64,000 nt of DNA from positions 62,001-126,000 of the forward strand of contig NZ_FMZV01000004.1 of the NCBI RefSeq assembly GCF_900101475.1, written 5' to 3'. Within the stretch, counting starts at the first letter, position 1. Every line of letters starts with the position of its first letter. This DNA comes from Ruegeria marina (GTDB lineage Bacteria; Pseudomonadota; Alphaproteobacteria; Rhodobacterales; Rhodobacteraceae). A program made the position numbers and the translations under genes. The notes beneath the pieces are model-generated. The model was not told where the DNA came from. It was given only the letters and a program-made list of their open reading frames with translations, and ran no database searches. Below are positions 49,085 through 57,621 of the stretch, in pieces.

Positions 49085-49627
49085 CTAGAAGCGGTGTCCG
49101 GGCGGACCGTCCCGGCGCATCAGGACAACCTCCGAGCCGCCATATTCGGCCCTGCGCATCTCCTGATAGCCCAGGTTACGGGCCAGACCGATCGAGCGTT
49201 CGTTCCCCGCTGTGATCATCGCGACCAACCGCCCCGGAATCACGCGGTCAAACCAGTCATGTGCCGCCTGCACCGCTTCGCGGCCCAGCCCCTGGCCCTG
49301 CGCCTCGGGCGCCATGACCCATCCTGCCTCTGGATAGGGATCGAAGTCGTCTCCTAGCCCGCGGCTCGTGAAAAAGAACCCCGCCTGCCCTACCATCTGG
49401 CGGGTCTTCTGCATCACCACGCCCCACTGTCCGAAGCCCGTCATCTGCCAATGGCCCGCGTTGCGCAGAAAGGCCTCCCAGGATTCGCCACGGGTCTTCG
49501 GCCGTCCACCGATGAAACGCACGACATCGGGGTCGGCCCAGATACTTGCATAGCGATCGAAATCTTCCGGCCGCATGCCGGCCAGACGCAACCGCGCGGT
49601 GTTCAATATCGGGATGGATCGGATCAT
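49085..49627 (-). CDS. GNAT acetyltransferase, RimJ/RimL-like
   Basis: A 180-residue acetyltransferase of the Acetyltransf_3 group. It opens IPILNTARLRLAGMRPEDFD; the acetyl-CoA loop is AQGQGLGREA, followed by NERSIGLARNLGYQE. RimJ/L relatives acetylate protein N-termini or small amines. The start ATG 49627 (MIRSIPIL) is favoured over an upstream extension of 26 codons. It is the first gene after acpP on this strand, beyond the acpP terminator. Confidence 0.87.
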   Translation of the reverse strand: MIRSIPILNTARLRLAGMRPEDFDRYASIWADPDVVRFIGGRPKTRGESWEAFLRNAGHWQMTGFGQWGVVMQKTRQMVGQAGFFFTSRGLGDDFDPYPEAGWVMAPEAQGQGLGREAVQAAHDWFDRVIPGRLVAMITAGNERSIGLARNLGYQEMRRAEYGGSEVVLMRRDGPPGHRF

Positions 49628-49712
49628 TTCGTGCCCGTCCTTTTTGCCTGCCTCACTCTCAAGGTGCAAAGACGCGCAGATTCTGGCAACCCGCGATCGG
49701 ATCACGACGACG

Positions 49713-49741
49713 AAAAAGGCGCCTTCCTGCCGGAAGGCGCC
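49713..49741 (-). terminator. Rho-independent terminator of acpP
   Basis: GGCGCCTTCC/GGAAGGCGCC is a perfect ten-pair stem (49718-49727 with 49732-49741) and four-base loop. On the minus strand five U follow. It lies 28 bases after the acpP stop and would insulate the GNAT/HisA-like genes from acpP transcription. Confidence 0.9.
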
Positions 49742-49768
49742 TGGAAACCTGTCGGTTTTTACCGAAGA

Positions 49769-50002
49769 TCAGGACGCTTCGGTGATGAACTTGACGGCGT
49801 CGCCGAAGGTCTGGATGGTTTCGGCCGCATCGTCCGGGATCTCGATGCCGAACTCTTCTTCAAAGGCCATGACCAGCTCGACGGTGTCGAGGCTGTCCGC
49901 GCCCAGATCGTCGATGAACGAGGCGTTCTCGGTCACTTTGTCTTCTTCGACACCCAGGTGCTCCACAACGATCTTCTTAACGCGATCTGCGACGTCGCTC
50001 AT
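49769..50002 (-). CDS. acpP: Acyl carrier protein
   Basis: A 77-residue acidic carrier. The phosphopantetheine Ser is in [10 protein letters not shown] near 36-37, and the start [18 protein letters not shown] is canonical. It holds growing acyl chains for FabD/G/F. It lies 211 bases downstream of fabG on the same strand and is followed by a strong terminator. Confidence 0.97.
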   Translation of the reverse strand: MSDVADRVKKIVVEHLGVEEDKVTENASFIDDLGADSLDTVELVMAFEEEFGIEIPDDAAETIQTFGDAVKFITEAS

Positions 50003-50213
50003 GTCAGTTCCTCATTCCTACGGGGCCGCTGGCCCAATTTTGCCCTTGCCCGCTCGGGGTGGCTTGGTTTTGCCCTGTCCGGGCGGTTCAGGTTCCGGGA
50101 TGCCCCGGGTAAAGCAGAAGGCCGACCCCATCGACCGGCCCTCTTCAGGATGCGCCGCCTATAGCACAGACGGGCGCGTTGGCAAACGCTTTCGCATTTG
50201 ACCCCCGCGGCGA

Positions 50214-50951
50214 TCACAACATGGCCATACCGCCGTTCACATGCAAGGTGGCTCCGGTCACATAGGCGGCTTCCGGGCTGGACAGATACAGGACCGCCGC
50301 GGCGATTTCCTCGGGCGTCCCCATGCGGCCGGCGGGAACCTGCGCCAGGAGGCCGGTTTTCTGATCCTCGGTCAGCTTGTCGGTCATCGCCGTGGTGATG
50401 AAACCCGGCGCCACTGCGTTGACGGTGATTCCCCGGCTCGCCACCTCGTAGGCCAGCGCCTTGGACATGCCGATGACCCCGGCCTTGGAGGCGGCATAGT
50501 TGCCCTGCCCCGGATTGCCGATGGCGCCGACCACCGAAGAGATGTTCACGATCCGGCCCCAGCGCGCCTTCATCATGCCGCGCAGGACACCTTTGCACAG
50601 TTTCATCGTCGCGGTCAGGTTGACGTCGATCACACTCTGCCATTCGTCGTCCGACATCCGCATGAACAGGTTGTCGCGGGTGATGCCGGCGTTGTTCACC
50701 AGAATGTCGACCGACCCCATCACCTCGGCGGCCTGCTTTGGCAGGGCCTCGACCGCGGCCGGGTCGCTCAGGTTGCACGGCAGTACATGGGCGCGTTCCC
50801 CCAATTCCTCCGCCAGCGCCTGAAGCGGCTCTACCCGTGTCCCCGACAGCGCCACGGTTGCGCCCGCTTGATGCAGGGCCCGCGCAATCGCACCGCCGAT
50901 ACCGCCCGAAGCTCCGGTGACAAGTGCGTTCTTTCCGGTCAAATCAAACAT
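50214..50951 (-). CDS. fabG: 3-oxoacyl-ACP reductase
   Basis: A 245-residue short-chain dehydrogenase. The NADPH motif is VTGASGGIGGAIA, NNAGITRDN follows, the catalytic Ser is in NISSVVGAIG and the YxxxK pair in YAASKAG. I start at ATG 50951 (MFDLTGKNALVTG); an ATG nine bases upstream (50960) sits too near the AGGAAAGG ribosome site. It follows fabD by 56 bases. Confidence 0.96.
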   Translation of the reverse strand: MFDLTGKNALVTGASGGIGGAIARALHQAGATVALSGTRVEPLQALAEELGERAHVLPCNLSDPAAVEALPKQAAEVMGSVDILVNNAGITRDNLFMRMSDDEWQSVIDVNLTATMKLCKGVLRGMMKARWGRIVNISSVVGAIGNPGQGNYAASKAGVIGMSKALAYEVASRGITVNAVAPGFITTAMTDKLTEDQKTGLLAQVPAGRMGTPEEIAAAVLYLSSPEAAYVTGATLHVNGGMAML

Positions 50952-51007
50952 CAAATCCATCCTTTCCTGCCCGGCCAACCGGCCGCGGCTTGCCTTTTTG
51001 GGGTAAC

Positions 51008-51946
51008 TCAGGCGGTTTCCGCCAGCGCCTTTTGCAAATCCTCGGGTGAGCCGACGGCTTTGCAGACGATATCGCGCTCGATCTTGCGCACCATGCCCGA
51101 CAGGGCCTTGCCGGCGCCGATCTCCCATATCTCGGTCACGCCTTGCGCGGCCATGTACTGCACGCTTTCGCGCCAGCGCACCGATCCGGTCACCTGTTCG
51201 ACCAGCAACTGCCGGATCAGGTCGGGGTCGCTCACCGCCTCGGCGCGCACGTTGGCCACCAGCGGCACCGCCGGCGCCTTGATCTCGACCGCGGCAAGCG
51301 CCTCGGCCATCACATCGGCAGCAGGTTGCATCAGGGCGCAGTGAAAGGGCGCGCTGACCGGCAGCATGATCGCGCGCTTGGCGCCCTTGGCCTTGGCAAT
51401 CTCGGCGGCGCGCTCGACGGCGGCCTTGGCGCCCGAGACCACGACCTGCGTCGGGTCGTTGTCATTGGCGGCCTGGCAGACCTCGCCCCGCGCGGCCTCG
51501 GCGGCAACCTCGCGCACCGCTTCCAGGTCCAGCCCCAGGATCGCGGCCATAGCACCCACGCCCACCGGAACCGCGCTTTGCATCGCCTGCCCACGGGTGC
51601 GCAGCAGGCGCGCGGTGTCGGCGACACTCAGTGCCCCGGCGGCGGCCAGCGCCGAATATTCGCCCAGCGAATGACCGGCGACAAAGGCTGCCCTGGTGAT
51701 CGCCACGCCCTCGGATTCAAGCGCGCGCATCGCAGCCATCGAAGTTGCCATCAAGGCGGGCTGGGCATTCTGCGTCAGCGTCAGCGTCTCGATATCGCCC
51801 TCCCAGATGAGCGCGCTCAGTTTTTCCCCCAACGCGGCATCCACCTCATCGAATACAGCCCTGGCTGCGGGATAGGCATCGGCCAGCGCCTTGCCCATGC
51901 CAATGGTCTGGGCGCCCTGCCCCGGAAACACGAATGCTGCGGTCAT
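51008..51946 (-). CDS. fabD: Malonyl-CoA:ACP transacylase
   Basis: A 312-residue alpha/beta hydrolase-like acyltransferase. The GQGAQ motif near residue 9, the nucleophile GHSLGEY near 95, and a His in VSAPFHCALM are visible. It loads malonyl groups onto ACP. The start ATG 51946 (MTAAFVFPGQG) matches the family; an in-frame extension of 24 codons is rejected. It is the first gene of the fabD-fabG-acpP string. Confidence 0.96.
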   Translation of the reverse strand: MTAAFVFPGQGAQTIGMGKALADAYPAARAVFDEVDAALGEKLSALIWEGDIETLTLTQNAQPALMATSMAAMRALESEGVAITRAAFVAGHSLGEYSALAAAGALSVADTARLLRTRGQAMQSAVPVGVGAMAAILGLDLEAVREVAAEAARGEVCQAANDNDPTQVVVSGAKAAVERAAEIAKAKGAKRAIMLPVSAPFHCALMQPAADVMAEALAAVEIKAPAVPLVANVRAEAVSDPDLIRQLLVEQVTGSVRWRESVQYMAAQGVTEIWEIGAGKALSGMVRKIERDIVCKAVGSPEDLQKALAETA

Positions 51947-52106
51947 TTCTGTCCCTTCGCTCTCTTGATCGTTAACGCCGGGTGTAGCCGCCCGCCCGGC
52001 AGCGCACAAGCTCTGCATACCAACACGGAGGATGTGCGGTCGCGCATATTGTCCGTTCCGAGCGGGCAGTTAGGTTCAGGCCATCCCCTGCAAACCGGTA
52101 ACAGAG

Positions 52107-53330
52107 ATGCAACTTTCCAACACAGACCGCCGTTATGGCGGCGTCACCAAGACATTTCACTGGCTCACCGCCCTTCTGATTCTCACCGTCATCCCTGTCG
52201 GTTGGGTCGCCAATGATCTGGCGCACGAAGTGACCGACCCCACGATCTCCAGCACCGAGGCTGATATCGCGCGCGCCGCCTGGCTCTTTTCGCTGCACAA
52301 GACATTGGGGGTCTGCATCTTCTTCGTGGCGGTGGCCCGCATTCTCTGGGCAGTGACGCAAACCAGACCCGGCCTGCTCAATGCGCACAAACGGGCCGAG
52401 GCGCTGGCTGCCGAAACCGTACACTGGCTGCTCTACGGGTCGCTCGTCATGGTGCCCCTCAGTGGCTGGATTCACCATGCCGCGACCGAGGGGTTCGCCC
52501 CGATCTGGTGGCCCTTCGGCCAGTCGCTGCCGCTGGTCCCCAGGACCCCGGCACTGGCCGAATTGACGGCCGGGTTGCACCAGGTGCTGCAATGGGTCCT
52601 GGTGATTTCTCTGGCCCTGCATGTTGCCGGGGCGTTGAAGCATCATTTCGTCGATCGCGACCAGACCCTGCGGCGGATGCTGCCCGGACGCGACACGCCA
52701 TCACAACCGCCCGCGCAAACGCATTCCCGGACACCCCTTTTCGCCGCCCTTGTCATCTGGGGCCTGGCGCTTGGTGGCGGTGCATGGCTGGGCATGTTCG
52801 ACCGGCAAGTCGGACAGGAAGCTTCTCGGAACATGCCTTTGCGGGCGGTCGCCTCCGACTGGACGGTAACCGAAGGCACACTTGCCATTACGGTGACTCA
52901 GCTCGGCAGCCCGGTCAGCGGCGCCTTCTCGGACTGGACCGCCGCCATCCGGTTCGAAGAACCCGAGACACCCGGCCCCGCAGGAGACGTCTCTGTCACC
53001 ATAGCCATCGGCTCGCTCGCATTGGGATCGGTGACAGCCCACGCCATGGGACCGGACTTCTTCGATGCCTCGGTCTTTCCCACCGCCGAGTTCCTTGCCG
53101 ATCTCTACCGGACCGAAACCGGATACGAGGCGCGCGGCACGCTCACCCTGCGTGGTACCACCATCGACGTCACGCTGCCATTCGATCTCGAGCTCGACGG
53201 CTCCACCGCCCGGATGAGCGGAACCGTCACCCTGAACCGGCTCGATTTCGGGATCGGCGGCAACATGCCCGACGAAAGTTCGCTGAAGTTTCCGGTTGAG
53301 GTGTCGGTGAACCTGACCGCCACGCGATAG
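52107..53330 (+). CDS. Cytochrome b561-YceI fusion protein
   Basis: A 407-residue two-domain protein. Residues about 1-190 form a four-helix prokaryotic cytochrome b561 (KTFHWLTALLILTVIPVGW, SLHKTLGVCIFFVAVAR, ETVHWLLYGSLVMVPLSGW, VLVISLALHVAGALKHHF) with four helix-borne His residues for two b haems. A fifth membrane segment near 215-232 leads to a periplasmic YceI domain (about 245-407). The joined domains suggest electron transfer from a quinol-like lipid held by YceI. A separate YceI gene lies convergently downstream. Confidence 0.9.
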   Translation: MQLSNTDRRYGGVTKTFHWLTALLILTVIPVGWVANDLAHEVTDPTISSTEADIARAAWLFSLHKTLGVCIFFVAVARILWAVTQTRPGLLNAHKRAEALAAETVHWLLYGSLVMVPLSGWIHHAATEGFAPIWWPFGQSLPLVPRTPALAELTAGLHQVLQWVLVISLALHVAGALKHHFVDRDQTLRRMLPGRDTPSQPPAQTHSRTPLFAALVIWGLALGGGAWLGMFDRQVGQEASRNMPLRAVASDWTVTEGTLAITVTQLGSPVSGAFSDWTAAIRFEEPETPGPAGDVSVTIAIGSLALGSVTAHAMGPDFFDASVFPTAEFLADLYRTETGYEARGTLTLRGTTIDVTLPFDLELDGSTARMSGTVTLNRLDFGIGGNMPDESSLKFPVEVSVNLTATR

Positions 53331-53350
53331 GCCACAACACGGCACACATG

Positions 53351-53380
53351 AAAAAGGGCCCTGAAACGAGGGCCCTTTTT
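53351..53380. terminator. Bidirectional terminator between the b561-YceI fusion and yceI
   Basis: AAAAAGGGCCC pairs with GGGCCCTTTTT around an eight-base loop. The A and U tracts serve both converging genes. Confidence 0.9.
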
Positions 53381-53401
53381 GCATCTGCGATGTTGGGCGG
53401 G

Positions 53402-53989
53402 TCAGGAGCCGCCGGCCTCGGCCTGCATCGCCTCGACCGAAATGCGGATCTCGACCTCGTCGCTCACATAGGGTGCGAACATGCCCAGATTGAAGTCTGA
53501 CCGGACAACGGTCGTGGTCGCATCGAAGCCTGCCCAGGGCTTGCCCTCCATCGGATGATCGCCCATCTGGTTCAGCCTGGCGTCCAGAACGACGGGTTTG
53601 GTCACTCCGTTCATGGTCAGATCACCGATGATCTTCGCCGTATTCTCGCCAGTCACTTCGATTGCAGTCGAGGCAAAGGTGATCATGTCGCCTTCCTTGG
53701 CGCCGAAGAAATCACCCGAGAAGAAATGCGCCTCGCGCTGTTCCCAACCGGTGAACATCGACAGAACCGGCATCGAAACCGTCACCGACGAGGCCGCGGG
53801 ATCTTTTTGATCGAACATGATCTCGCCCTCGAAGCCCGAGAACATGCCCGTGGTGGTCGAGAAACCGAGGTGGTTATAGGAAAAGACCACCTGGCTGTGG
53901 CTGGCGTCCAACAGATATTTCTGCGGCGCAGCCAGAACGGAAGTGGCGGATGCTGCGACCAGCGCGGCGGCGAGAAGGGAGGATTTCAT
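53402..53989 (-). CDS. YceI family periplasmic protein
   Basis: A 195-residue secreted lipocalin-like protein with a signal peptide (KSSLLAAALVAASATSVLAAP) and the classic YceI body (LLDASHSQVVFSYNHLGFS, REAHFFSGDFFGAKEGD, GDLTMNGVTKPVVLDA). The start ATG 53989 has GGAGC at the correct distance. It is convergent with the b561-YceI fusion, to which it may supply or exchange lipid ligand; that is inference. Its own b561 partner is not adjacent on its strand. Confidence 0.93.
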   Translation of the reverse strand: MKSSLLAAALVAASATSVLAAPQKYLLDASHSQVVFSYNHLGFSTTTGMFSGFEGEIMFDQKDPAASSVTVSMPVLSMFTGWEQREAHFFSGDFFGAKEGDMITFASTAIEVTGENTAKIIGDLTMNGVTKPVVLDARLNQMGDHPMEGKPWAGFDATTTVVRSDFNLGMFAPYVSDEVEIRISVEAMQAEAGGS

Positions 53990-54125
53990 TCGGAGCTCCA
54001 TGTCTGCATTTGCGGGTTCAGGCCGAACGCTGTGTTCGCCTTGGCCAGGGACATGGGGCAGTCGGGGAAGTCGGACAATTCGCCATTGGCTCACAGGTTC
54101 TGTGAGCCAATGAACACAAGTCGGA

Positions 54126-54644
54126 TCAGACGGAGATGTTCACCAGCCCGCTCAGTTGCATGCGCAGCGCATGCCGGATTTCTGCGGATTCGATGGGCAG
54201 GCGCATCAGGATAGTGCCATCCACATCGCAGATTTCCAGATAGTGTTCGTTGAACCGGGCACTGCCAAGACTGTCATAGCTGCGCCGCAGCACGGTTTGG
54301 GGACGCCCGCGATTGTTCTTCTGCAGAACCCGGAGCTCGCGCCGGATCGGGTCGAAATAGGCGTCCGGCTGGTTGTCCTGGTGGTGGATCATCAGAAGCG
54401 CGAGACCGCTGAAGAAGAAGAACAGCGAAACGCCCAGTTTCATCAACGCGGTTTCTGCGCTGAGGTTGGATCCGGGCATGAACCACATCGCAGCGGCGCC
54501 GATCACCAAGGCCGTTCCGAGAACCCGGAAGATCACGGTCCTCAGGGGCCAGTTCGGCGCGAAGGAGATCATGAGCGGCACCGACTCCTCAAAGGACGGC
54601 AACGGCATCCGGTTACGAAGTGCTTGTTGTTGTGCCACTTGCAT
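54126..54644 (-). CDS. Hypothetical two-pass membrane protein
   Basis: A 172-residue protein with no family I recognise. Two membrane segments (VIFRVLGTALVIGAAAMWF about 37-55 and LGVSLFFFFSGLALLMIHH about 70-88) lead to a C-terminal cytoplasmic or periplasmic domain (PDAYFDPIRRELRVLQKNN, HYLEICDVDGTILMRLPIES) resembling a small beta-rich sensor. It stands alone, 136 bases upstream of yceI on the same strand. Confidence 0.65.
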   Translation of the reverse strand: MQVAQQQALRNRMPLPSFEESVPLMISFAPNWPLRTVIFRVLGTALVIGAAAMWFMPGSNLSAETALMKLGVSLFFFFSGLALLMIHHQDNQPDAYFDPIRRELRVLQKNNRGRPQTVLRRSYDSLGSARFNEHYLEICDVDGTILMRLPIESAEIRHALRMQLSGLVNISV

Positions 54645-54933
54645 CTCGTGTTACTCTCCTCGAGCGAATGACCTTCCGGCTCCCGACCGGCAAGATGAAA
54701 TCTCGGCAAACAATGCGACGGGAATGCGGCGGGCTCGGGGTAATTGAGCGGCGCCCGACCAATTGCAATCAGAGGGTGTGAGGTGATGCAGGGGCTTGTT
54801 CCCGCCGCTCAGCCGTGTATATGGGGCCATCCTTTCGCAACGACTTTCGAACCGCGCAGTCTCTCGTGGCAGGGCCGCGAAAGGACAGATGGCCCCGCCT
54901 ATGAAATGCGCCTTGATAGAAACAGGAGATAAC

Positions 54934-55290
54934 ATGGCGCTCTACGAGCATGTCATGATCGCGCGTCAGGATCTGTCCAACGCGCAGGCCGAAGGCCTCA
55001 TCGAACATTTTGGTGCCGTACTGGCCGACAATGGCGGCAAGCTGGTCGACAGCGAGTACTGGGGCGTCAAGACGATGGCCTACAAGATCAACAAGAACCG
55101 CAAGGGCCACTATGCCTTCCTGCGTTCGGATGCCCCGTCGGCTGCCGTGCAGGAAATGGAGCGCCTGATGCGCCTGCACGAGGACGTCATGCGTGTTCTG
55201 ACCATCAAGGTCGATGCGCACGAGGAAGGCCCCTCGGTCCAGATGCAGAAGCGCGACGAGCGCGAACCGCGCCGCGAGCGCCGCGCGTAA
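54934..55290 (+). CDS. rpsF: 30S ribosomal protein S6
   Basis: A 118-residue ribosomal protein that binds S18 and 16S rRNA. The start ATG 54934 follows AGGAG at seven bases. The body is typical (YEHVMIARQDLSNAQ, DSEYWGVKTMAYKINKNRKG) and it ends in an Arg/Glu-rich tail. It is first in the rpsF-rpsR-rplI operon. The preceding 289 bases may hold the S6:S18 leader element known in other bacteria; I could not identify its CCG motif with confidence. Confidence 0.97.
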   Translation: MALYEHVMIARQDLSNAQAEGLIEHFGAVLADNGGKLVDSEYWGVKTMAYKINKNRKGHYAFLRSDAPSAAVQEMERLMRLHEDVMRVLTIKVDAHEEGPSVQMQKRDEREPRRERRA

Positions 55291-55312
55291 CCTCGGGAAA
55301 GGAGACTAAATC

Positions 55313-55540
55313 ATGGCTGCAAAACCGTTTTTCCGCCGCCGCAAGGTCTGCCCCTTCTCGGGTGACGACGCGCCGAAAATCGACTACAAGGACACCAAGC
55401 TGCTCCAGCGCTACATTTCCGAGCGCGGCAAGATCGTGCCCTCGCGCATTACCGCCGTTTCGGCCAAGAAGCAGCGTGAACTGGCCCGCGCCATCAAGCG
55501 CGCCCGCTTCCTCGCCCTGCTGCCTTATGCCGTGAAGTAA
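55313..55540 (+). CDS. rpsR: 30S ribosomal protein S18
   Basis: A 75-residue basic protein; [36 protein letters not shown]-type core and [21 protein letters not shown] end are all canonical. It partners S6 on the platform of the 30S subunit. It follows rpsF by 22 bases with its own AAAGGAG site. Confidence 0.97.
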   Translation: MAAKPFFRRRKVCPFSGDDAPKIDYKDTKLLQRYISERGKIVPSRITAVSAKKQRELARAIKRARFLALLPYAVK

Positions 55541-55552
55541 GGAGATAGGCAC

Positions 55553-56149
55553 ATGCAAGTTATCCTTCTGGAACGTGTGGCCAAGCTGGGCCAGATGGGC
55601 GAAGTCGTCGACGTACGCCCCGGCTACGCCCGCAACTTCCTGCTGCCGCAGGGCAAGGCGCTGACCGCGTCCGCCGCCAACGTGGCTGCTTTCGAAGCGC
55701 AGAAAGCGCAACTCGAAGCGCGCAACCTGGAAACCAAGCAAGAGGCCGAAGCTCTGGCCGGGAAGCTCGACGGTCAGCAGTTCGTCGTGATTCGCTCGGC
55801 ATCGGACGCTGGCGCGCTTTATGGTTCGGTCACCCCCCGTGACGCAGCCGACGCCGCCACCGAGGCCGGTTTCTCGCTGGACAAGAAACAGGTCGCCCTG
55901 CTCGCCCCGATCAAGGAACTGGGCCTGCACACCGTGGCCGTCCGTCTGCACCCCGAAGTCGAGGTCAGCATCGAACTGAACGTCGCCCGTTCGGCCGAAG
56001 AAGCCGAACTGCAGGCTTCGGGCAAGTCGATCCAGGAACTGGCCGCAGAAGAGGAAGCCGCCGCCGAGTTCGAGATCTCCGAACTGTTCGACGACATCGG
56101 TGGCGCAGCCTCCGACGACGACACACCGGCATCCGGCGACAAAGCCTGA
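55553..56149 (+). CDS. rplI: 50S ribosomal protein L9
   Basis: A 198-residue ribosomal protein. The N-terminal domain with [30 protein letters not shown] is canonical, joined by a helix to the C-terminal domain. A long acidic Ala/Glu tail (from about 150 on) extends beyond the usual 150 residues, as in many Rhodobacteraceae. It is the last gene of the operon, followed by a terminator hairpin. Confidence 0.96.
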   Translation: MQVILLERVAKLGQMGEVVDVRPGYARNFLLPQGKALTASAANVAAFEAQKAQLEARNLETKQEAEALAGKLDGQQFVVIRSASDAGALYGSVTPRDAADAATEAGFSLDKKQVALLAPIKELGLHTVAVRLHPEVEVSIELNVARSAEEAELQASGKSIQELAAEEEAAAEFEISELFDDIGGAASDDDTPASGDKA

Positions 56150-56172
56150 GACGCTGCGTCTCGGTGATCTAC

Positions 56173-56200
56173 GGGCCGCTCCTCACGGGGCGGCCCTTTT
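56173..56200 (+). terminator. Terminator of the rpsF-rpsR-rplI operon
   Basis: GGGCCGC pairs with GCGGCCC around a loop of about ten bases and is followed by four U, 24 bases after the rplI stop. Confidence 0.8.
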
Positions 56201-56321
56201 CGTTGGGGCGCGGTCAATGCGCCGGATTCCGCCCACTCGCCAGACCTGGAGCTTTTCGCTCTTCGCAAAAGCCTGCTTGCCGGGTATCCCGTTTGCCGAG
56301 AAACAGTCCACGAGTGTACAG

Positions 56322-56795
56322 ATGGCCCAAACCCGACGCGCGATATTGCTCAGTGGCATTGCCTGGTCCGTTGCCGCATGTTCGGTGAAGCCCTCGGGGG
56401 GCGAGGTGATCGACCCGCCACTCTATCCCAATGAAACGCCAGAGTTGCGCGCCTCGATCAACAAATGGGCAGATCATTACGAGATTCCGCGCGACCTTGT
56501 GCACAAGCTGGCAATCCGAGAAAGCACGCACCGGCCCTGGGCAGTCAACCGCCCCTACTACGGTCTTCTTCAGATCCTGCCCGCAACCGCGCGAACGATG
56601 GGCTATCGGGGCGGGCCTGACGGGCTTCTGGATGCCGATACCAACTTGAAATACGCCGGAAAGTATCTGCGCGGTGCCTGGTTGCTGGCGGACGGCAGTC
56701 ACACACGGGCGATCAGCCTTTATGCCTCTGGGTATTACTACGAGGCAAAACGTCGAGGAATGCTGGTCGAAACCGGTTTGAAGCCTGCGTCTTGA
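56322..56795 (+). CDS. Lytic transglycosylase-like lipoprotein, SLT domain
   Basis: A 157-residue exported protein. It has a lipoprotein-like leader (AILLSGIAWSVAACS, where Cys20 would be lipidated) and a small SLT domain. The catalytic Glu is in HKLAIRESTHRPWAV, with YYGLLQILPATARTMGY and NLKYAGKYLRGAW following. It would cleave peptidoglycan at the periplasmic face of a membrane. The start ATG 56322 gives the leader; further upstream in-frame codons would disrupt it. The SD is weak. Confidence 0.82.
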   Translation: MAQTRRAILLSGIAWSVAACSVKPSGGEVIDPPLYPNETPELRASINKWADHYEIPRDLVHKLAIRESTHRPWAVNRPYYGLLQILPATARTMGYRGGPDGLLDADTNLKYAGKYLRGAWLLADGSHTRAISLYASGYYYEAKRRGMLVETGLKPAS

Positions 56796-57178
56796 CGCGA
56801 CGTCAATGTTTTCGACTTCTTGTATGTGCCGGTCGGGATGCGAAAAATCAGCGTCCCGAACCGGCGTGGCAAATCACCTTCTCGCCCCGCTAAAAGAAAA
56901 GTAATTTCAAAAGCTTAATTTACAAAGCTCAATCAGATCAAGGCGCAGCCCGGAAATCGTCCCGAACCTCGACAATGTTCGAATACGTATTGGCGGCTTC
57001 CTTCCTTAAGTAATTCGAAAGCTCGCCATGCAACCTAAGAAGGAATCCGGTTGCCAGAAGGCCCGTCATATTGCAGTTTGAGCAGTATGGTCGCGTGTTT
57101 TGCAGACCCCCGCTTCGCCGGAAATTGACCGAACACCAGGCTGGCTCTCGGAATAGTTGCAGAAGTACAGGTGAGTTC
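56796..57178. other. Intergenic region before the quorum-sensing block
   Basis: These 383 bases hold two inverted repeats near their start: TTGACG/CGTCAA (56792-56806, three-base loop, overlapping the lytic transglycosylase stop), and a long hairpin (56828-56841 with 56851-56865, one bulged A and one G-U pair, nine-base loop). The middle is AT-rich (56885-56935), suiting a promoter for the XRE gene. A 107-codon minus-strand frame (56938-57261) overlaps it; I do not accept it as a gene. Confidence 0.5.
56828..56865 (+). terminator. Long hairpin after the lytic transglycosylase gene
   Basis: GCCGGT and CGGGATGC pair with GCGTCCCG and ACCGGC, giving 14 pairs with one bulge and a nine-base loop. 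There is no U tract, so rho-independent termination is not certain. Confidence 0.45.
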
Positions 57179-57583
57179 ATGAATACAGTTGACGCCGTGG
57201 TAGGACAGCGAATTCGAGCGCGGAGAATGGCGCTTGGCCTGAGCCAGGCGGATCTCGGCAAGGCAGTGGGCGTCCGGTTTCAACAGGTTCAGAAATACGA
57301 ATCTGGTGCGAACCGCGTCAGCGCATCACGCCTTTGGGCAATCGCCGAAGTTCTCGATGTTCATGTCAGCCACTTTTTCGAGGGCATCGAGGCCCCGGAA
57401 GCAGGCAATGCCGGAGCCGGGGACCAACCCGTCGACAAACTGGTTTTTCTCAAGGACCGCGATGCCGTGGAGATGGTGGAAATCTATACAAGCTTGCCTC
57501 TGCAACAAAAGCGTGCTGTTCTGGCATTTGTCAGAACAATGGCGGTGAACACCCGCGCTGCGGACGAAAAAGTGCCAGGATAG
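57179..57583 (+). CDS. XRE family transcriptional regulator
   Basis: A 134-residue regulator with an HTH_3 domain in residues 8-65 (GQRIRARRMALGLSQADLGKA, VQKYESGANRVSASRLW) and a C-terminal tail of about 60 residues without recognised domain. It is 38 bases upstream of luxR on the same strand. The type is common in alphaproteobacteria. It may modulate the AHL system, as a repressor or a timing element, but that is inference from position. Confidence 0.87.
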   Translation: MNTVDAVVGQRIRARRMALGLSQADLGKAVGVRFQQVQKYESGANRVSASRLWAIAEVLDVHVSHFFEGIEAPEAGNAGAGDQPVDKLVFLKDRDAVEMVEIYTSLPLQQKRAVLAFVRTMAVNTRAADEKVPG

Positions 57584-57621
57584 CACTTGCCACCGTCCGT
57601 CCGCGCGGACAGGTGAATTGA

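Noticed and set aside
56938-57261. Minus-strand 107-codon open frame before the XRE gene
   Set aside because: No ribosome site, mixed codon use, no recognisable family and overlap with the XRE start; a short sub-frame from its internal Met cannot be excluded.
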